64,000 nt of DNA from Macrothele yani (taxonomy: Eukaryota; Arthropoda; Arachnida; Araneae; Macrothelidae), in NCBI GenBank assembly GCA_039090855.1, contig CM077011.1, forward strand, positions 29,789,001 through 29,853,000, read 5' to 3'. Position numbers and translations under genes: made by a program. Below, piece by piece: positions 22,692-32,555 of this stretch. The stretch's first letter is position 1; each line of letters starts with the position of its first letter. Below the pieces are notes generated by a model that saw only the letters and a list, made by a program, of their open reading frames with translations, was not told where the DNA came from and searched no databases.

Positions 22692-23217
22692 GTCCAATCC
22701 CTATATTTCTGGAAAGGCTTATGGGACTCCATAATAGAACCTATGGGACCCGATTATTGCATAGGGTAGCAATTCCCAAACGTTTTAGAAACGCGACCCA
22801 ATTTTTAGAACGACAAACGTTTGCGACTCACCTAGCTTTAACGGACATGAGAAGAAGGTGGGTATTTTGTGCAACCCCTATATTTGTGGAAAGACTTATG
22901 GGGCTCCGTAAGAGAACCTATCGGACCCGATTATAGCTTAGGGTAGTATTTTTTAAACTTTTTAGAAACGCGACCCAATTTTTTGAATGACAAACTTTTG
23001 CGACTCACTTAGCTTTAACGGACACGAGAAGAAGGTGGGTGTTTTGTCCAACCCCTGTATTTATGGAAAGGCTTATGGTACTCCGTAATAGAATCTATGG
23101 GACCCGATTATAGTTTTGGGTACTATTTGCCAACATTTTTAGAACCAAGACCCAATTTTTAGAACGACAAACATTTGCGACTCACCTAGCTTTAATAGAC
23201 ATGAGAAGAAGGTGTGT
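22692..23217 (+). repeat. Three tandem ~175-bp units that include a Tc1 end
   Basis: Units start at about 22692, 22866 and 23041 with TTTTGTSCAAYCCCTRTATT. Each contains TAGAACCTATSGGACCCGAT, AAACGCGACCCAATTTT-like text and GCGACTCACYTAGCTTTAA. The opening words of a unit are the last bases of the Tc1 terminal repeat just upstream. The GCGACCC/GCGACTC part resembles the ends of some hAT elements. Confidence 0.8.
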
Positions 23218-23484
23218 ATTTTTTTAACAAATTATTTCTACAGCTATTTTTTAAATTTATTATTTTATATAATTTCACAAAAAATGATCTAATTTTTAAT
23301 TTAATTATTTTTACTACAGCTTTTTTACGCTTTCCAAACGTAGGTTGAAGAAGCGTATATGCTCCGGTTTTGTCCGTCCGTCCGTCCGCACGATAACTGG
23401 CGTAAAAATGGTTCGATTTCGATGAAATTTTAGTATGTGGTAGGGGACCACCATGGGACGAACCCTATTGAAAATGGGACAAAT

Positions 23485-23498
23485 GGGGTCAAAGGTCA
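23485..23498 (+). promoter_or_regulatory. DR1 nuclear-receptor-type motif inside the 146-bp units
   Basis: GGGGTCAAAGGTCA, two AGGTCA-like half sites with one base between them, the form bound by HNF4/RXR-type nuclear receptors. Exact copies also lie at 25391, 25538 and, reversed, at 4306, 42494 and 42639. Near copies are at 23630, 23776, 25829 and 42785. The match is direct. Function is unproven. Confidence 0.35.
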
Positions 23499-23837
23499 CG
23501 ACGTAGGAGCGGGTTCCTTCCATTGCCCTTATGCGTCATAACTTGCGTAAATATGGTTCGATTTCAATTAAATTTTAGTATGTGGTAGTTGACCGCTTGG
23601 GGACGAATCTTATTCAAAATGGGTGAAGTGGGGTCAAAGGTTAGGACATAAGAGCGGGATGCATTCCATTGTCCTTATGCGTCATAACGTGCGTAAAAAT
23701 GGTTCGATTCCGATGAAATTTCAGTATGTGGTAGAGGACCACCTGGGGACGAACCCTATTGAATGTGGACGAAATGATGTCAAAGGTCAGGACATAGGAA
23801 TGCGATCCATTCCATCGCTCTTATCCCATTTTATTAA

Positions 23838-24942
23838 GGTGGACTTCAAGTAATTTTGCTTACTATACTTCCAATGGAAAAACTTTTGTACACATTTCCT
23901 TCACAATTAATGTGTTCCCAAGAATGAAAATTTGAACATCGATTAAAATAACTTTATTACAACTTGGAATACTTAATATTTTCTAAAACATAACCATAAT
24001 TACATTAAAAATCAATAACTTTTCCTTTGGTGGTGTTGAAACCAGAAAAAAATGGCGCGACCTGTACTTTGATGACGTCAGTACACAAACAAATGTTGGA
24101 TTGCATAATTATGGTTATGTTTTAGAAAATATTAAGTATTCCAAGTTATAAAATGAAGCTATTTTAATCGATGTTCGAATTTTCATCTTTGTGAATGCAT
24201 AAATTGTCCAGAAAAAAGATGGCGCGACCTGTATTTTCATGACGTCAGTAGACAAACAAATGTTGGATTGCATACTTATGGTTATGTTTTAGAAAATATT
24301 AAGTATTGCAAGTTATAAAATGAAGCTTTTTTAATCAATGTTCAAATTTTCATCCTTGTGAACGCATTAATTGTCCAGAAAAAAAAAAAAAGCGCGACCT
24401 GTATTTTCATGACGTCAGCAGACAAAAATATGTTGGATTGCATAATTATGGTTATGTTTTAGAAAATATTAAGTATTCCAAGTTATAAAATGAAGCTATT
24501 TTAATCGATGTTCGAATTTTCATCTTTGTGAATGCATAAATTGTCCAGAAAAAAGATGGCGCGACCTGTATTTTCATGACGTCAGTAGACAAACGAATGT
24601 TGGATTGCATACTTATGGTTATGTTTTAGAAAATATTAAGTATTGCAAGTTATAAAATGAAGATATTTTAACCGATGTTCAAATTTTCATCCTTGTGAAC
24701 GCATTAATTGTCCAGAAAAAAAAAGCGCGACCTGTATTTTCATGACGTCAGCAGACAAAAAAATGTTGGATTGCATAATTATGGTTATGTTTTAGAAAAT
24801 ATTAAGTGTTCCAAGTTATAAAATGAAGATATGTTAATCGATGTTCAAATTTTCATTCTTGGGAACGCATTAATTGGGAAGAAAATGTGTGCAAAATTTT
24901 TTCCATTCGAAGTACAGGAAGCAAAATTACTTGACGTTCACC
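23838..24942. mobile_element. TTAA-flanked MITE with internally amplified ~168-bp unit
   Basis: TTAA lies directly outside both ends (23834-23837 and 24943-24946). The ends GGTGGACTTCAAGTAATTTT and the complement of GGTGAACGTCAAGTAATTTT begin inverted repeats of about 165 bp. The inside holds five tandem units (about 24040-24880), each with GGCGCGACCTGTA-like text and ATTATGGTTATGTTTTAGAA. TTAA targets are used by piggyBac-like elements, so that superfamily is likely. There is no transposase. Confidence 0.8.
24073..24750. promoter_or_regulatory. Five CRE octamers at ~168-bp spacing
   Basis: The palindrome TGACGTCA, the CREB/ATF site, occurs at 24073, 24240, 24410, 24577 and 24743, once per tandem unit of the TTAA element. 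All five are exact. The regular spacing comes from the tandem structure. Activity is unknown. Confidence 0.35.
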
Positions 24943-24946
24943 TTAA

Positions 24947-25290
24947 AGGAGCAATTCTTGCATGTATGTAAATTTTATTTTGAAAACGGCTCTCAGGATT
25001 TTGATGAAAGTCGTTAACCTAACGTTTTCTGGTACTAGAAATCGATTTAGCTTGATCTCGACTTTAAGAAAATTTGTTTAGTGGGTTAAATAACCATCCC
25101 GAATTACCAAGTTGTAGTGTGGTGTCATGGCGTCGCCCCTTTAGATGCTGGCGCGCTGTCGTGCCATCTATCTCATTACATCAGGCGTTGTTTGTGGATC
25201 CTATTAAAGTTTTATGACGTCACACCTTGCTAGCAGACGGTCGCAATTCCCATCTGTCTCATTACGTCACGCGTTGTGTGCGTATGTTCT
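24947..25290. other. Unmatched sequence within the 146-bp-unit element
   Basis: No partner seen elsewhere in the window. It contains two related GTC-rich blocks (CATCTRTCTCATTAC words near 25165 and 25250), perhaps a small duplication. Confidence 0.4.
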
Positions 25291-25932
25291 TCCGCACGAT
25301 AACTTGCGTAAAAATCGCTCGATTTCGATGAAATTTTAGTATGTGGTAGGGGAACACCTGGAAAGGAACCCTATTGAAAGTGAACGAAATGGGGTCAAAG
25401 GTCAGGACATAAGAGCGGGATCCATTCCACTGCACTTATGCGTCATAACTAACGTAAAAAAGGTTCGATTTCGATTAAATTTTAGTATGTGGTAGGAGAC
25501 CACCTGGGGACAAACCCTATTGAAAATTGGCAAAATGGGGGTCAAAGGTCAGGACATAGGAGCGGAATCACTTCCATCGCCATTATGAGTCGTAACTTAC
25601 GTAAAAATGTTTCGATTTGGATGAAATGTTGGTACGTTGTAGGGACCTTCCTGGGGACGAATCCTATTGAAAATTGGCGAAATGGGGTAAAGGTTAGGAC
25701 ACAGGAGCGGGATCTATTCCATAGCGCTTATGCATCATAACTTACGTACAATTGCTTTGATTGCGACAAAACTTTATCATGTTATTTTGGAGATATACTG
25801 AACCAGTTCTGTTGAATATCATCCAAATGGATCAAAGGTCAGAGCACAAGGGTGAGATTTATTCCACAGCCATTTTTCTCATAACTTGAGTAATAGCTTG
25901 AGTAATTGATTTCTAGTATATTGGAAAGCGTA

Positions 25933-26740
25933 TCATAATCAATGCATTGCATGATTTTACTAACTTGTTTAAATTTATTATTGAATATAATTAAAAAAAA
26001 ACCCGATCTATTCCTCCTGATGAGGCGTACTTGTTTGGGTGTACTTGTTTTCGGTTTCTGTTGATGTCCACGTCGATGAGAGTAATTTTCAGGCACGAGG
26101 TGTTTTAAAATAGCAGACTGTTTCGAAATTTGGTTTTGATTCCTACTATCGCTGAAAATCCACCTTTTTACGGGTGTACGAAGACGCGAAAGAAAGCATC
26201 ACCTCAAAAGCTTCAGTAGAAAGTGTTGGGACGTTTGTTGAACAGACAGAACTGCGTCAAATTTTTGCGGATAAAATTCATGTTTAACGATATGTTTTCG
26301 GACAGATCGATGAGTTCTTCGTCAACTTTGATTTTTTTTAATTACCGTTTCGTCCACCGCGGTACTTGCTGATTTTATGTTCATTTCCGGTTCTGCACCA
26401 ACCACTTATCCATGTGTTCTACGTGTCCAGAGAAAAGATAAACTTTGGTTCAGATCGCTTCGGAGTTATCTCAAGCACTACTGTATCCGGACCGGACTCA
26501 AAAGAAGATGATCTTGCTTAAATATGGTGATAGAAAGTCCAGGAAACTTCTAACAACGGAAGCGTCCAGTAGGTTCTTGAGTTTGTTGTGCGCTGTGATA
26601 AGATAGCAGCACTGAGTTGTGACTGATTGACTATTCAGGTTTGCGCTGTTGTCGTTAGATGGCATCACTAGTGGGCTGTGGCAAGTTGACTATCCTGCTT
26701 CGGAAGGCGCCGCTGGAACGAGCATGAAACCCATGTCCCG
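25933..26740. other. Intergenic, nothing recognised
   Basis: No coding or RNA signal seen. The minus-strand frame 25839-26096 has no recognisable domain and overlaps the end of the repeat element. Confidence 0.5.
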
Positions 26741-28015
26741 TATCCGTATCCTCTTTTCATTTCTTCACTTTCCCCTTTTAATTTTTTTTTTAATTTTTTT
26801 CACTTTTCCTTTTCATTTCTTCACTTTCTTCTTTTAATTTCTTCACTTTCCCCTTTTCATTTTTTCACTTTCCCCTTTTCATTTATTTACTTTCCGCTTT
26901 TCATTTCTTCACTTTCCCTTTTTCATTTCTTCACTTTCCCCTTTTCATTTCTTTACTTTCCATTTTTCATTTCTTCACTTTCCTCTTTTTATTTCTTCAC
27001 TTATCCGTTTTCAGTAATTTTTTCGTTTCTTCACTTTTTCTTCATTTCTTTTTCATGTTTTTCACTTTCCATTTTTAATTTCTTCACTTTTCTCTTTTCC
27101 TTTCTTCACTTTCCCCCTATTCATTTCTTTTTCATTTCTTCACTTCCCCCTTTTCTTTCCTTTTTTGATTTTTTCACTTTCCCCTTTTCATTTCTTTTCC
27201 TTTCCTCTCCCTTTCCTGTTTTTGCTTTCTTCTCCACTCCCTGTTCTTCCTTTCTTCTTTTCTAACCTTTACCATGTTTGTCTGCTCTTAATCATTTCAC
27301 CCCGCTTTTAAAAATCTTTAACTGATAGTTCTGTGTCTGGCGCTCTTTGGCCAAGCCTGGCCCTTGCGCCACTAAAATCATCTAACTAACTAACTAATAA
27401 TTTCTTCACTTTCCCCTTTTCATTTATTTACTTTCCGTTTTTCATTTCTTCACTTTCCCTTTTTCATTTCTTCACTTTCCCCTTTTCATTTCTTCACTTT
27501 CCATTTTTCATTTCTTCACTTTCTCCTTTTAATTTCTTCACTTTCCCATTTTCATTTATTTACTTTCCGCTTTTCATTTCTTCACTTTCCTCTTTTTATT
27601 TCTTCACATCCGTTTTCAGTAATTTTTTCGTTTCTTCACTTTTTCTTCATTTCTTTTTCTTGTTTTTCACTTTCCATTTTTAATTTCTTCACTTTTCTCT
27701 TTTCCTTTCTTCACTTTCCCCCTTTTCATTTCTTTTTCATTTCTTCACTTCCCCGTTTTCTTTCCTTTTTTGATTTATTCACTTTCCCCTTTTCATTTCT
27801 TTTCCATTTCTTTTCCTTTCCTCTCACTTTCCTGTTTTTGCTTTCTTCTCCACTCCCTGTTCTTCCTTTCTTCTTTTCTAACCTTTACCAAGTCTGTCTG
27901 CTCTTAATCATTTCACCCCGCTTTTAAAAATCTTTTAACTGATAGTTCTGTGTCTGGCGCTCTTTGGCCAAGCCTGGCCCTTGCGCCACTAAAATCATCT
28001 AACTAACTAACTAAC
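26741..28015 (+). repeat. Pyrimidine-rich minisatellite with LINE-like tail, duplicated
   Basis: Plus-strand C/T-rich tract of degenerate ~21-bp units (TTTCTTCACTTTCCCCTTTT). Each half ends in the same ~120-bp sequence: CTGTGTCTGGCGCTCTTTGG, CCAAGCCTGGCCCTTGCGCC, ACTAAAATCATCTAACTAAC. These tails end at about 27392 and 28013, so a ~615-bp unit is duplicated. The closing (TAAC)n looks like the 3' end of a LINE of the I/Jockey type. This is an inference without RT sequence. Confidence 0.7.
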
Positions 28016-28069
28016 CATTTCTTCACTTTCCCATTTTTTTCATGATTTTTTGTTTTCAAATAACTACAA

Positions 28070-28137
28070 AATTTTCACATTTCAAAACATTTCACGGCCC
28101 ACCGCATATCGGCTCGTGATTCACAGTTGGGTAAACG
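28070..28137. repeat. hAT-like terminal fragment
   Basis: TTTCACGGCCCACCGCATAT and GTGATTCACAGTTGGGTAAA, CGCT resemble the GGCCCACC...GCGACTCACAGTTTGGGAAACGC ends found in many hAT elements. No partner end was found. Confidence 0.35.
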
Positions 28138-28289
28138 CTAGCATAGAGCAAGGTAAAGATAACTGCTAAACATTGATATCCTTCATTGTGTAAGTTTTGG
28201 ACAGAACTGTCATTAACGGCGTGCAACTTTACGAGAACTGAAGAGTTAGATGTTGATAGTATAACGAAGTGAATTTCTTCGTCATTTTT

Positions 28290-28362
28290 GGTCTACGCCG
28301 GGATTCGAACCCGGATCCCCTCATTCCGGAATAATTCACTCTACCAATTGAGATACGCGGAC
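28290..28362 (-). pseudogene. tRNA-like sequence (family S3 head)
   Basis: Minus strand starts GTCCGCGTATCTCAATTGGT and ends with the T-arm CCGGGTTCGAATCCCGG and CGTAGACC. The acceptor ends pair with two or three weak pairs, and the T arm is perfect. The anticodon arm ATTATTCCGGAATGAG does not form a normal 5-bp stem. So this is a pseudogene or SINE head, not a working tRNA. A relative lies at 61781-61850. Confidence 0.6.
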
Positions 28363-28842
28363 GTTTATTCTGACTGCTATGTGCCTTTATGTCGTGTGCG
28401 TCCTGCTGGCAGGTACGCCACAATAGGGAAAATTGAAAAGTAACTAGACGCTTACATTTATCTTGGACAACAGGCAGAAAGCAAGAGCCGCACCGGATGA
28501 GAAATTAATTGGCCCATAAAACTTTACACTCGGAAGATACAATTATCAAAAGCAATTTACTAATTGCCTTTGAAAATTGTCTTCAAATACGTCTCACTGT
28601 GGTTCTCACACATCGTTCTAGCATATCCCAGAAATTGTAGACTAGATTACAGTCCGGGGAGTTTTGGAGCCAGGCAATGTGGTGAATTCGTTGTCCTGTT
28701 CCTCTAATCACTCAGAAGCTATGCGAGCTCGATAACACAATACGTTGTCCTGTTGAAAGATGACACTGAGATCCGAGTAAACCTCCTGCAGTTATGGATG
28801 GAGATGGTCGACTGACAGGTCCCTGTAGCATATACTATTCAC

Positions 28843-28878
28843 TGTTTGTTGGATGATAACCGACGGACCTAGTGTTTG
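28843..28878 (+). repeat. 36-bp target duplication, left
   Basis: TGTTTGTTGGATGATAACCG and 16 more bases match 32520-32555 with about two differences. They lie on both sides of the Penelope-like element and within its Tc1 host. Confidence 0.85.
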
Positions 28879-29275
28879 TTGGATGACATATTTTATTTCG
28901 TGCCTCAATGCTTACACCTCAAGATAAAACTGTCTTTGCACGATTATAAAAACCTCCATCTAGTACACCACCATTCACAAGCTAAAATATTTATTATTTA
29001 CACTTAAGAACAATATGTACAGATAAAAGCATCAGAAAATTAACTAGGCGAGATCTTTCGGGTCCCCTAGCGATCCATTATCAAGCCTGAAAGCGCCACC
29101 CAAGTGCAGTGCACAAGACTTCTTATATAAACAGAAGACGCCCGTCATGCATCTGTAACCATGGACACAACAATGTATACAAATGTTATTGTACCCGGAA
29201 ATTAAACAACTCATTAATACATATTATATATAAACTGGGAGGTTTTAGAGTCTTTATATATTGGCGCCAAGATAG

Positions 29276-30186
29276 TTATATGGTGGTGGGTAATTCTTCG
29301 TTACAACACAAATCATCAAACCACACAATGAACATTGATTCAGTGAAAAAAGTGTCCCTTTTGTTTCTGGTAAAGGCCAAGTGGTGTATGTCCGCCCAAC
29401 ATGGGGTATGTCGTTCACCAGACACCAATCGAGCAAGTGCTGTGGTTGTTGCTCCGGTTCTGACATCATATTCATGTTCCGACACTCGAACCCTTAACGC
29501 CCGTAGTGTGGAACCGATATACACCATTGATTTATTGTCAGGGTAATCTGCTTGTAGAGGTATATAATATATACCATGTTTTTGTTCATTACACACTTGG
29601 TCGCGGTCCTGTCTTATCGTTGAAAAAATATTCGATGTCCGCATTCCAAAAGCCAGTTGATGTTTATTGCAAATTCGATTCAAAAAATAAATCACATTAG
29701 GGTAGTAATTCACCGAGCCAACAAATCGTTTACTAACGTTTTCACGTTGTAAACTTGTAAACGAAAGTCGTTGTATTTGTTCAGTCAGTTTTCGAACGCA
29801 GTCCTCAGGGTATCCAAATTGCGTAGCAATTGAGGCAATGTAAGTAATTTCAGCTTGCCTCATACGTACCGACGACGAGTGGGTAAACGCTCTTCTGATA
29901 TAAGAACGCAAAGCAGCAAATTTAAATACAGAGGGGTGGCAGGAAAAAAAGGAATGAGGGTTGTAATGTGGGAAGGTTTCCGATAAAGTGAAAATGTGAT
30001 ATTATTGTCAGCTGGGTTTCTAAAAAGCATAAAATCCAGAAAAGGTAACGAAAATTGTTCCTCATGTTCAACAGTAAATTTGATGGTTGGGTAAACTGAA
30101 GATAAGGCAAGGGCAAATTGTTGTAAGCGTTCGATAGAGTGTTGCCAGAACACCAATACATCGTCAACATATCTGATGTACATTGC
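29276..30186 (-). pseudogene. Penelope RT (C-terminal) and GIY-YIG endonuclease, minus copy
   Basis: From 30180 down: MYIRYVDDVLVFWQHS (RT catalytic YVDD), FTVEHEEQFSLPFLDFMLFR (RT tail), then after a frameshift near 29910 a frame of ~211 residues ending at 29276. This holds HGIYYIPLQADYPDNKSMVY directly followed by IGSTLRALRVRVSEHE, which is the GIY...YIG nuclease core with its conserved Arg and Glu-His. The nuclease part looks intact. The N-terminal RT motifs are missing because of truncation. Confidence 0.9.
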
Positions 30187-30647
30187 CTTTTTAGAAACCC
30201 AGCAGACAATAATATCACATATTCTGTTTATCAGAAACCTTCCCACATTCCAACACTCATTCCTTTTTCTTCCTGCCACCCCTCTGTATTTAAATTTGCT
30301 GATTTGCGTTCTTTTATCAGAAGAGCGTTTACCCACTCGTCGTCGGTACGTACGAGGCAAGCTGAAATTACTTACATTGCCTCAATTGCTACGCAATTTG
30401 GATACCCTGAGGACTGCGTTCGAAAACTGACTGAACAAATACAACGACTTTCGTTTACAAGTTTACAACGTGAAAACGTTAGTAAACGATTTGTTGGCTC
30501 GGTGAATTACTACCCTAATGTGATTTATTTTTTGAATCGAATTTGCAATAAACATCAAGTGGCTTTTGGAATGCGGACATCGAATATTTTTTCAACGATA
30601 AGACAGGACCTCGACCAAGTGTGTAATGAACAAAAACATGGTATATA

Positions 30648-31866
30648 CACTATCTACCAACAAGTAATTAGACACCTGTGATAGCAAAGGAAAACGAAGT
30701 TTATTCACCTTCAATAGTTAGTGGAGCCTCCAAGAGCGGCAATTACAGCTGCGACCCTCCGGGGCATACTCTCAACCAGGCGTTGTACGACGGCTAGTGG
30801 TATTTTCTTCCACTCGGCTTGGAGAAGACAGGTCAGTTCCTTCACCGATTTCGGACGGTGGAGGCACCCCTTAAGTCGACGCTCCAACTCGTCCCAGAGG
30901 TGCTCGATAGGGTCAAAGTCCGGGCTCTGCGCAAACCAGTCCATTCCATTAACCCCATTGTCACCATACCAAGCCATGGTGGACCTCGCAACATGACAGG
31001 TGGCATTGTCATCCTGAAAGTAACATGGGTCCACCCCGTAAAACTGCCACAACGTAGGAAGCGCATTGTCATCCAAAATGGTGCAGTAGGTCTCGGCGTT
31101 GAGTCTACCAGGACTTGCGACCAAGGATCCTGTGCCATAGTAGCAGAAACACCCCCATAGCATAATTCCACCGCCGCCGAACTTCACACTTGGCACAATA
31201 CATTTCGTCAGGAGGCGTTCTCTAGGCAGACGCCAAACCGAGACCCTGCCATCCGAACGGTAGAGGGTGAACCTTGATTCGTCGCTCCAGAGAACGTGTT
31301 TCCACTGTTCAAAGGTTCACTGTCGACGTTCTTTGCACCACGTTAGCCGAGCAGCGCTATTGGACTTGGTGATCAAAGGCTTGTGGGCGGCAGCACGTCC
31401 ATGATAACCGAGCAGATGGGCTTCCTAACGGATGGTATTCATCGAAAGAACACTCCCGGATGCCTGTTGAAACTCCTCGCGGATGTGGTCCATCGATTTG
31501 GTGCGGTTCTTCCGAATTTCTCTGGCCAGCACCCGTCGGTCTCTAACTCCCAGTTTTGTGGGTCTGCCGGGTCGGGACACATTCCGACAGCCACCTCTCA
31601 TCTTCCACTTGCCAATCACGTAGGGCACTGTCGATTTTGGGTAATTCAACTTGCTGGATATGCCACGTATGGATCGGCCATTTCTGTGATACCCGACGAT
31701 TACACCTTTCTTGAAATCAGAGAGCTCCGAACTGCGTGGCATCTTGCATGCGACTGGTTGCGTTGTTGTTTCCCACACGATATTTAACGGCGGCGACAGT
31801 GACGTGTATCAGGACCGCAGATATCGTCGATTGCAGGGGTGTCCAATTACTTGTTGGTAGATAGTG
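30648..31866 (-). mobile_element. Tc1 element inserted in the Penelope copy
   Basis: Inverted repeats of 29 bp, CACTATCTACCAACAAGTAA, differing by one base between ends, flanked by TA (30646-30647 and 31867-31868). The minus Penelope arm has the uninterrupted site GGTATATATTATATACC, so the TA target and its duplication are proven within the window. Length 1219 bp. One of the younger insertions here. Confidence 0.97.
30711..31742 (-). pseudogene. Tc1 transposase, full length with two in-frame stops
   Basis: Starting at MPRSSELSDFKKGVIVGYHR (31742), the frame runs 343 codons to 30711. It has the two HTH motifs (IRGISSKLNYPKSTVPYVIG and TKSMDHIREEFQQASG) with RPGRPTK between them. The catalytic triad is in place: SDESRF, QDDNATCH and SPDFDPIEHLWDEL, with 34 residues between the second Asp and the Glu, the Tc1 DD34E pattern. 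Two in-frame stops, TAG at 31425-31427 and TGA at 31317-31319, break it; no frameshift is needed. Only two base changes separate it from an open frame. Confidence 0.92.
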
Positions 31867-32519
31867 TATTATATACCTCTACAAGCAGATTACCCTGACA
31901 ATAAATCAATGGTGTATATCGGTTCCACACTACGGGCGTTAAGGGTTCGAATGTCGGAACATGAATATGATGTCAGAACCGGAGCAACAACCACAGCACT
32001 TGCTCGATTGGTGTCTGGTGGACGATATACCCCATGTTGGGAGGACATACACCACTTGGCCTTTACCAGAAACAAAAGGGACACTTTTTTCACTGAATCA
32101 ATGTTCATTGTGTGGTTTGATGATTTGTGTTGTAACGAAGAATTACCCACCACCATATAACCATCTTGGCACCAATATATAAAGACTCTAAAACCTCCCA
32201 GTTTATAAATAATATGTATTAATGAGTTGTTTAATTTCCGGGTACAATAACATTTGTATACATTGTTGTGTCCATGGTTACAGATGCATGACGGGCGTCT
32301 TCTGTTTATATAAGAAATCTTGTGCACTGCACTTGGGTGGCGCTTTCAGGCTTGATAATGGATCCCTAGGGGACCCGAAAGATCTCGCCTAGTTAATTTT
32401 CTGATGCTTTTATCTGTACATATTGTTCTTAAGTGTAAATAATAAATATTTTAGCTTGTGAATGGTGGTGTACTAGATGGAGGTTTTTATAATCGTGCAA
32501 AGACAGTTTTATCTTGAGG

Positions 32520-32555
32520 TGTTTGTTGAATGATAACCGATGGACCTAGTGTTTG
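32520..32555 (+). repeat. 36-bp target duplication, right
   Basis: Partner of 28843-28878. Confidence 0.85.

Larger units (their letters stand above)
20230..22706 (+). mobile_element. Tc1-like transposon, decayed, holding a hAT-like element
   Basis: The left end GGTTGGATAAAAAAATGTGA and the right end (complement of GGATTGGACAAAATAATGTG), both continuing to ACACC, form the inverted repeats. They enclose a plus-strand Tc1 transposase relic. The element is 2.5 kb instead of ~1.3 kb because 20269-21449 was inserted near its left end. Confidence 0.8.
23336..25932 (+). mobile_element. Repeat element of ~146-bp tandem units, copy interrupted by a TTAA element
   Basis: Bounded by TACGCTTTCCAA (23336) and TTGGAAAGCGTA (25921-25932), which are inverted copies. 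Units of ~146 bp lie at 23398-23830 and 25300-25910. Each carries ATGCGTCATAAC, GATGAAATTTTAGTATGTGG and GACGAACCCTATTG. Between the two blocks sit the TTAA-flanked element (23838-24942) and 350 bases of unmatched sequence. No coding capacity was found. The same boundaries close the copy at 42416-42967. Confidence 0.75.
30187..32160 (+). pseudogene. Penelope RT tail and GIY-YIG endonuclease, plus copy, split by Tc1
   Basis: Homologous to the minus copy. 30187-30647 encodes NPADNNITYSVYQKPSH, and QTLTEQIQRLSF-like text up to CNEQKHGIY. The Tc1 follows, and 31869-32160 resumes with the remaining nuclease (YIPLQADYPDNKSMVYIGST, then LRALRVRMSEHEYDVRTG). YVDD is not included because the junction lies just 3' of it. 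Substitutions between the copies are few, suggesting a recent joint origin. Confidence 0.9.
28879..32519. mobile_element. Penelope-like element, two partial copies head to head
   Basis: A minus-strand copy (about 30186 down to 28879) and a plus-strand copy (about 30187 up to 32519) meet at their 5'-truncated ends. The arms are nearly identical from the junction to the shared ends (CTCAAGATAAAACTGTC and its complement). Each encodes the last RT part and a GIY-YIG endonuclease, the two hallmarks of Penelope-like elements. The plus copy contains a Tc1 insertion (30648-31866). A 36-bp duplication flanks the whole, so the inverted pair inserted as one unit. Penelope elements are known for such inverted, truncated arrangements. 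Confidence 0.9.

Noticed and set aside
28290..28362. Functional tRNA gene
   Set aside because: The anticodon arm cannot form a standard stem, although the T arm is good.
28447..28515. RTE-like YLGQ text on the plus strand
   Set aside because: A short match (YIYLGQQAESKSRTG) without further support; too weak to annotate.
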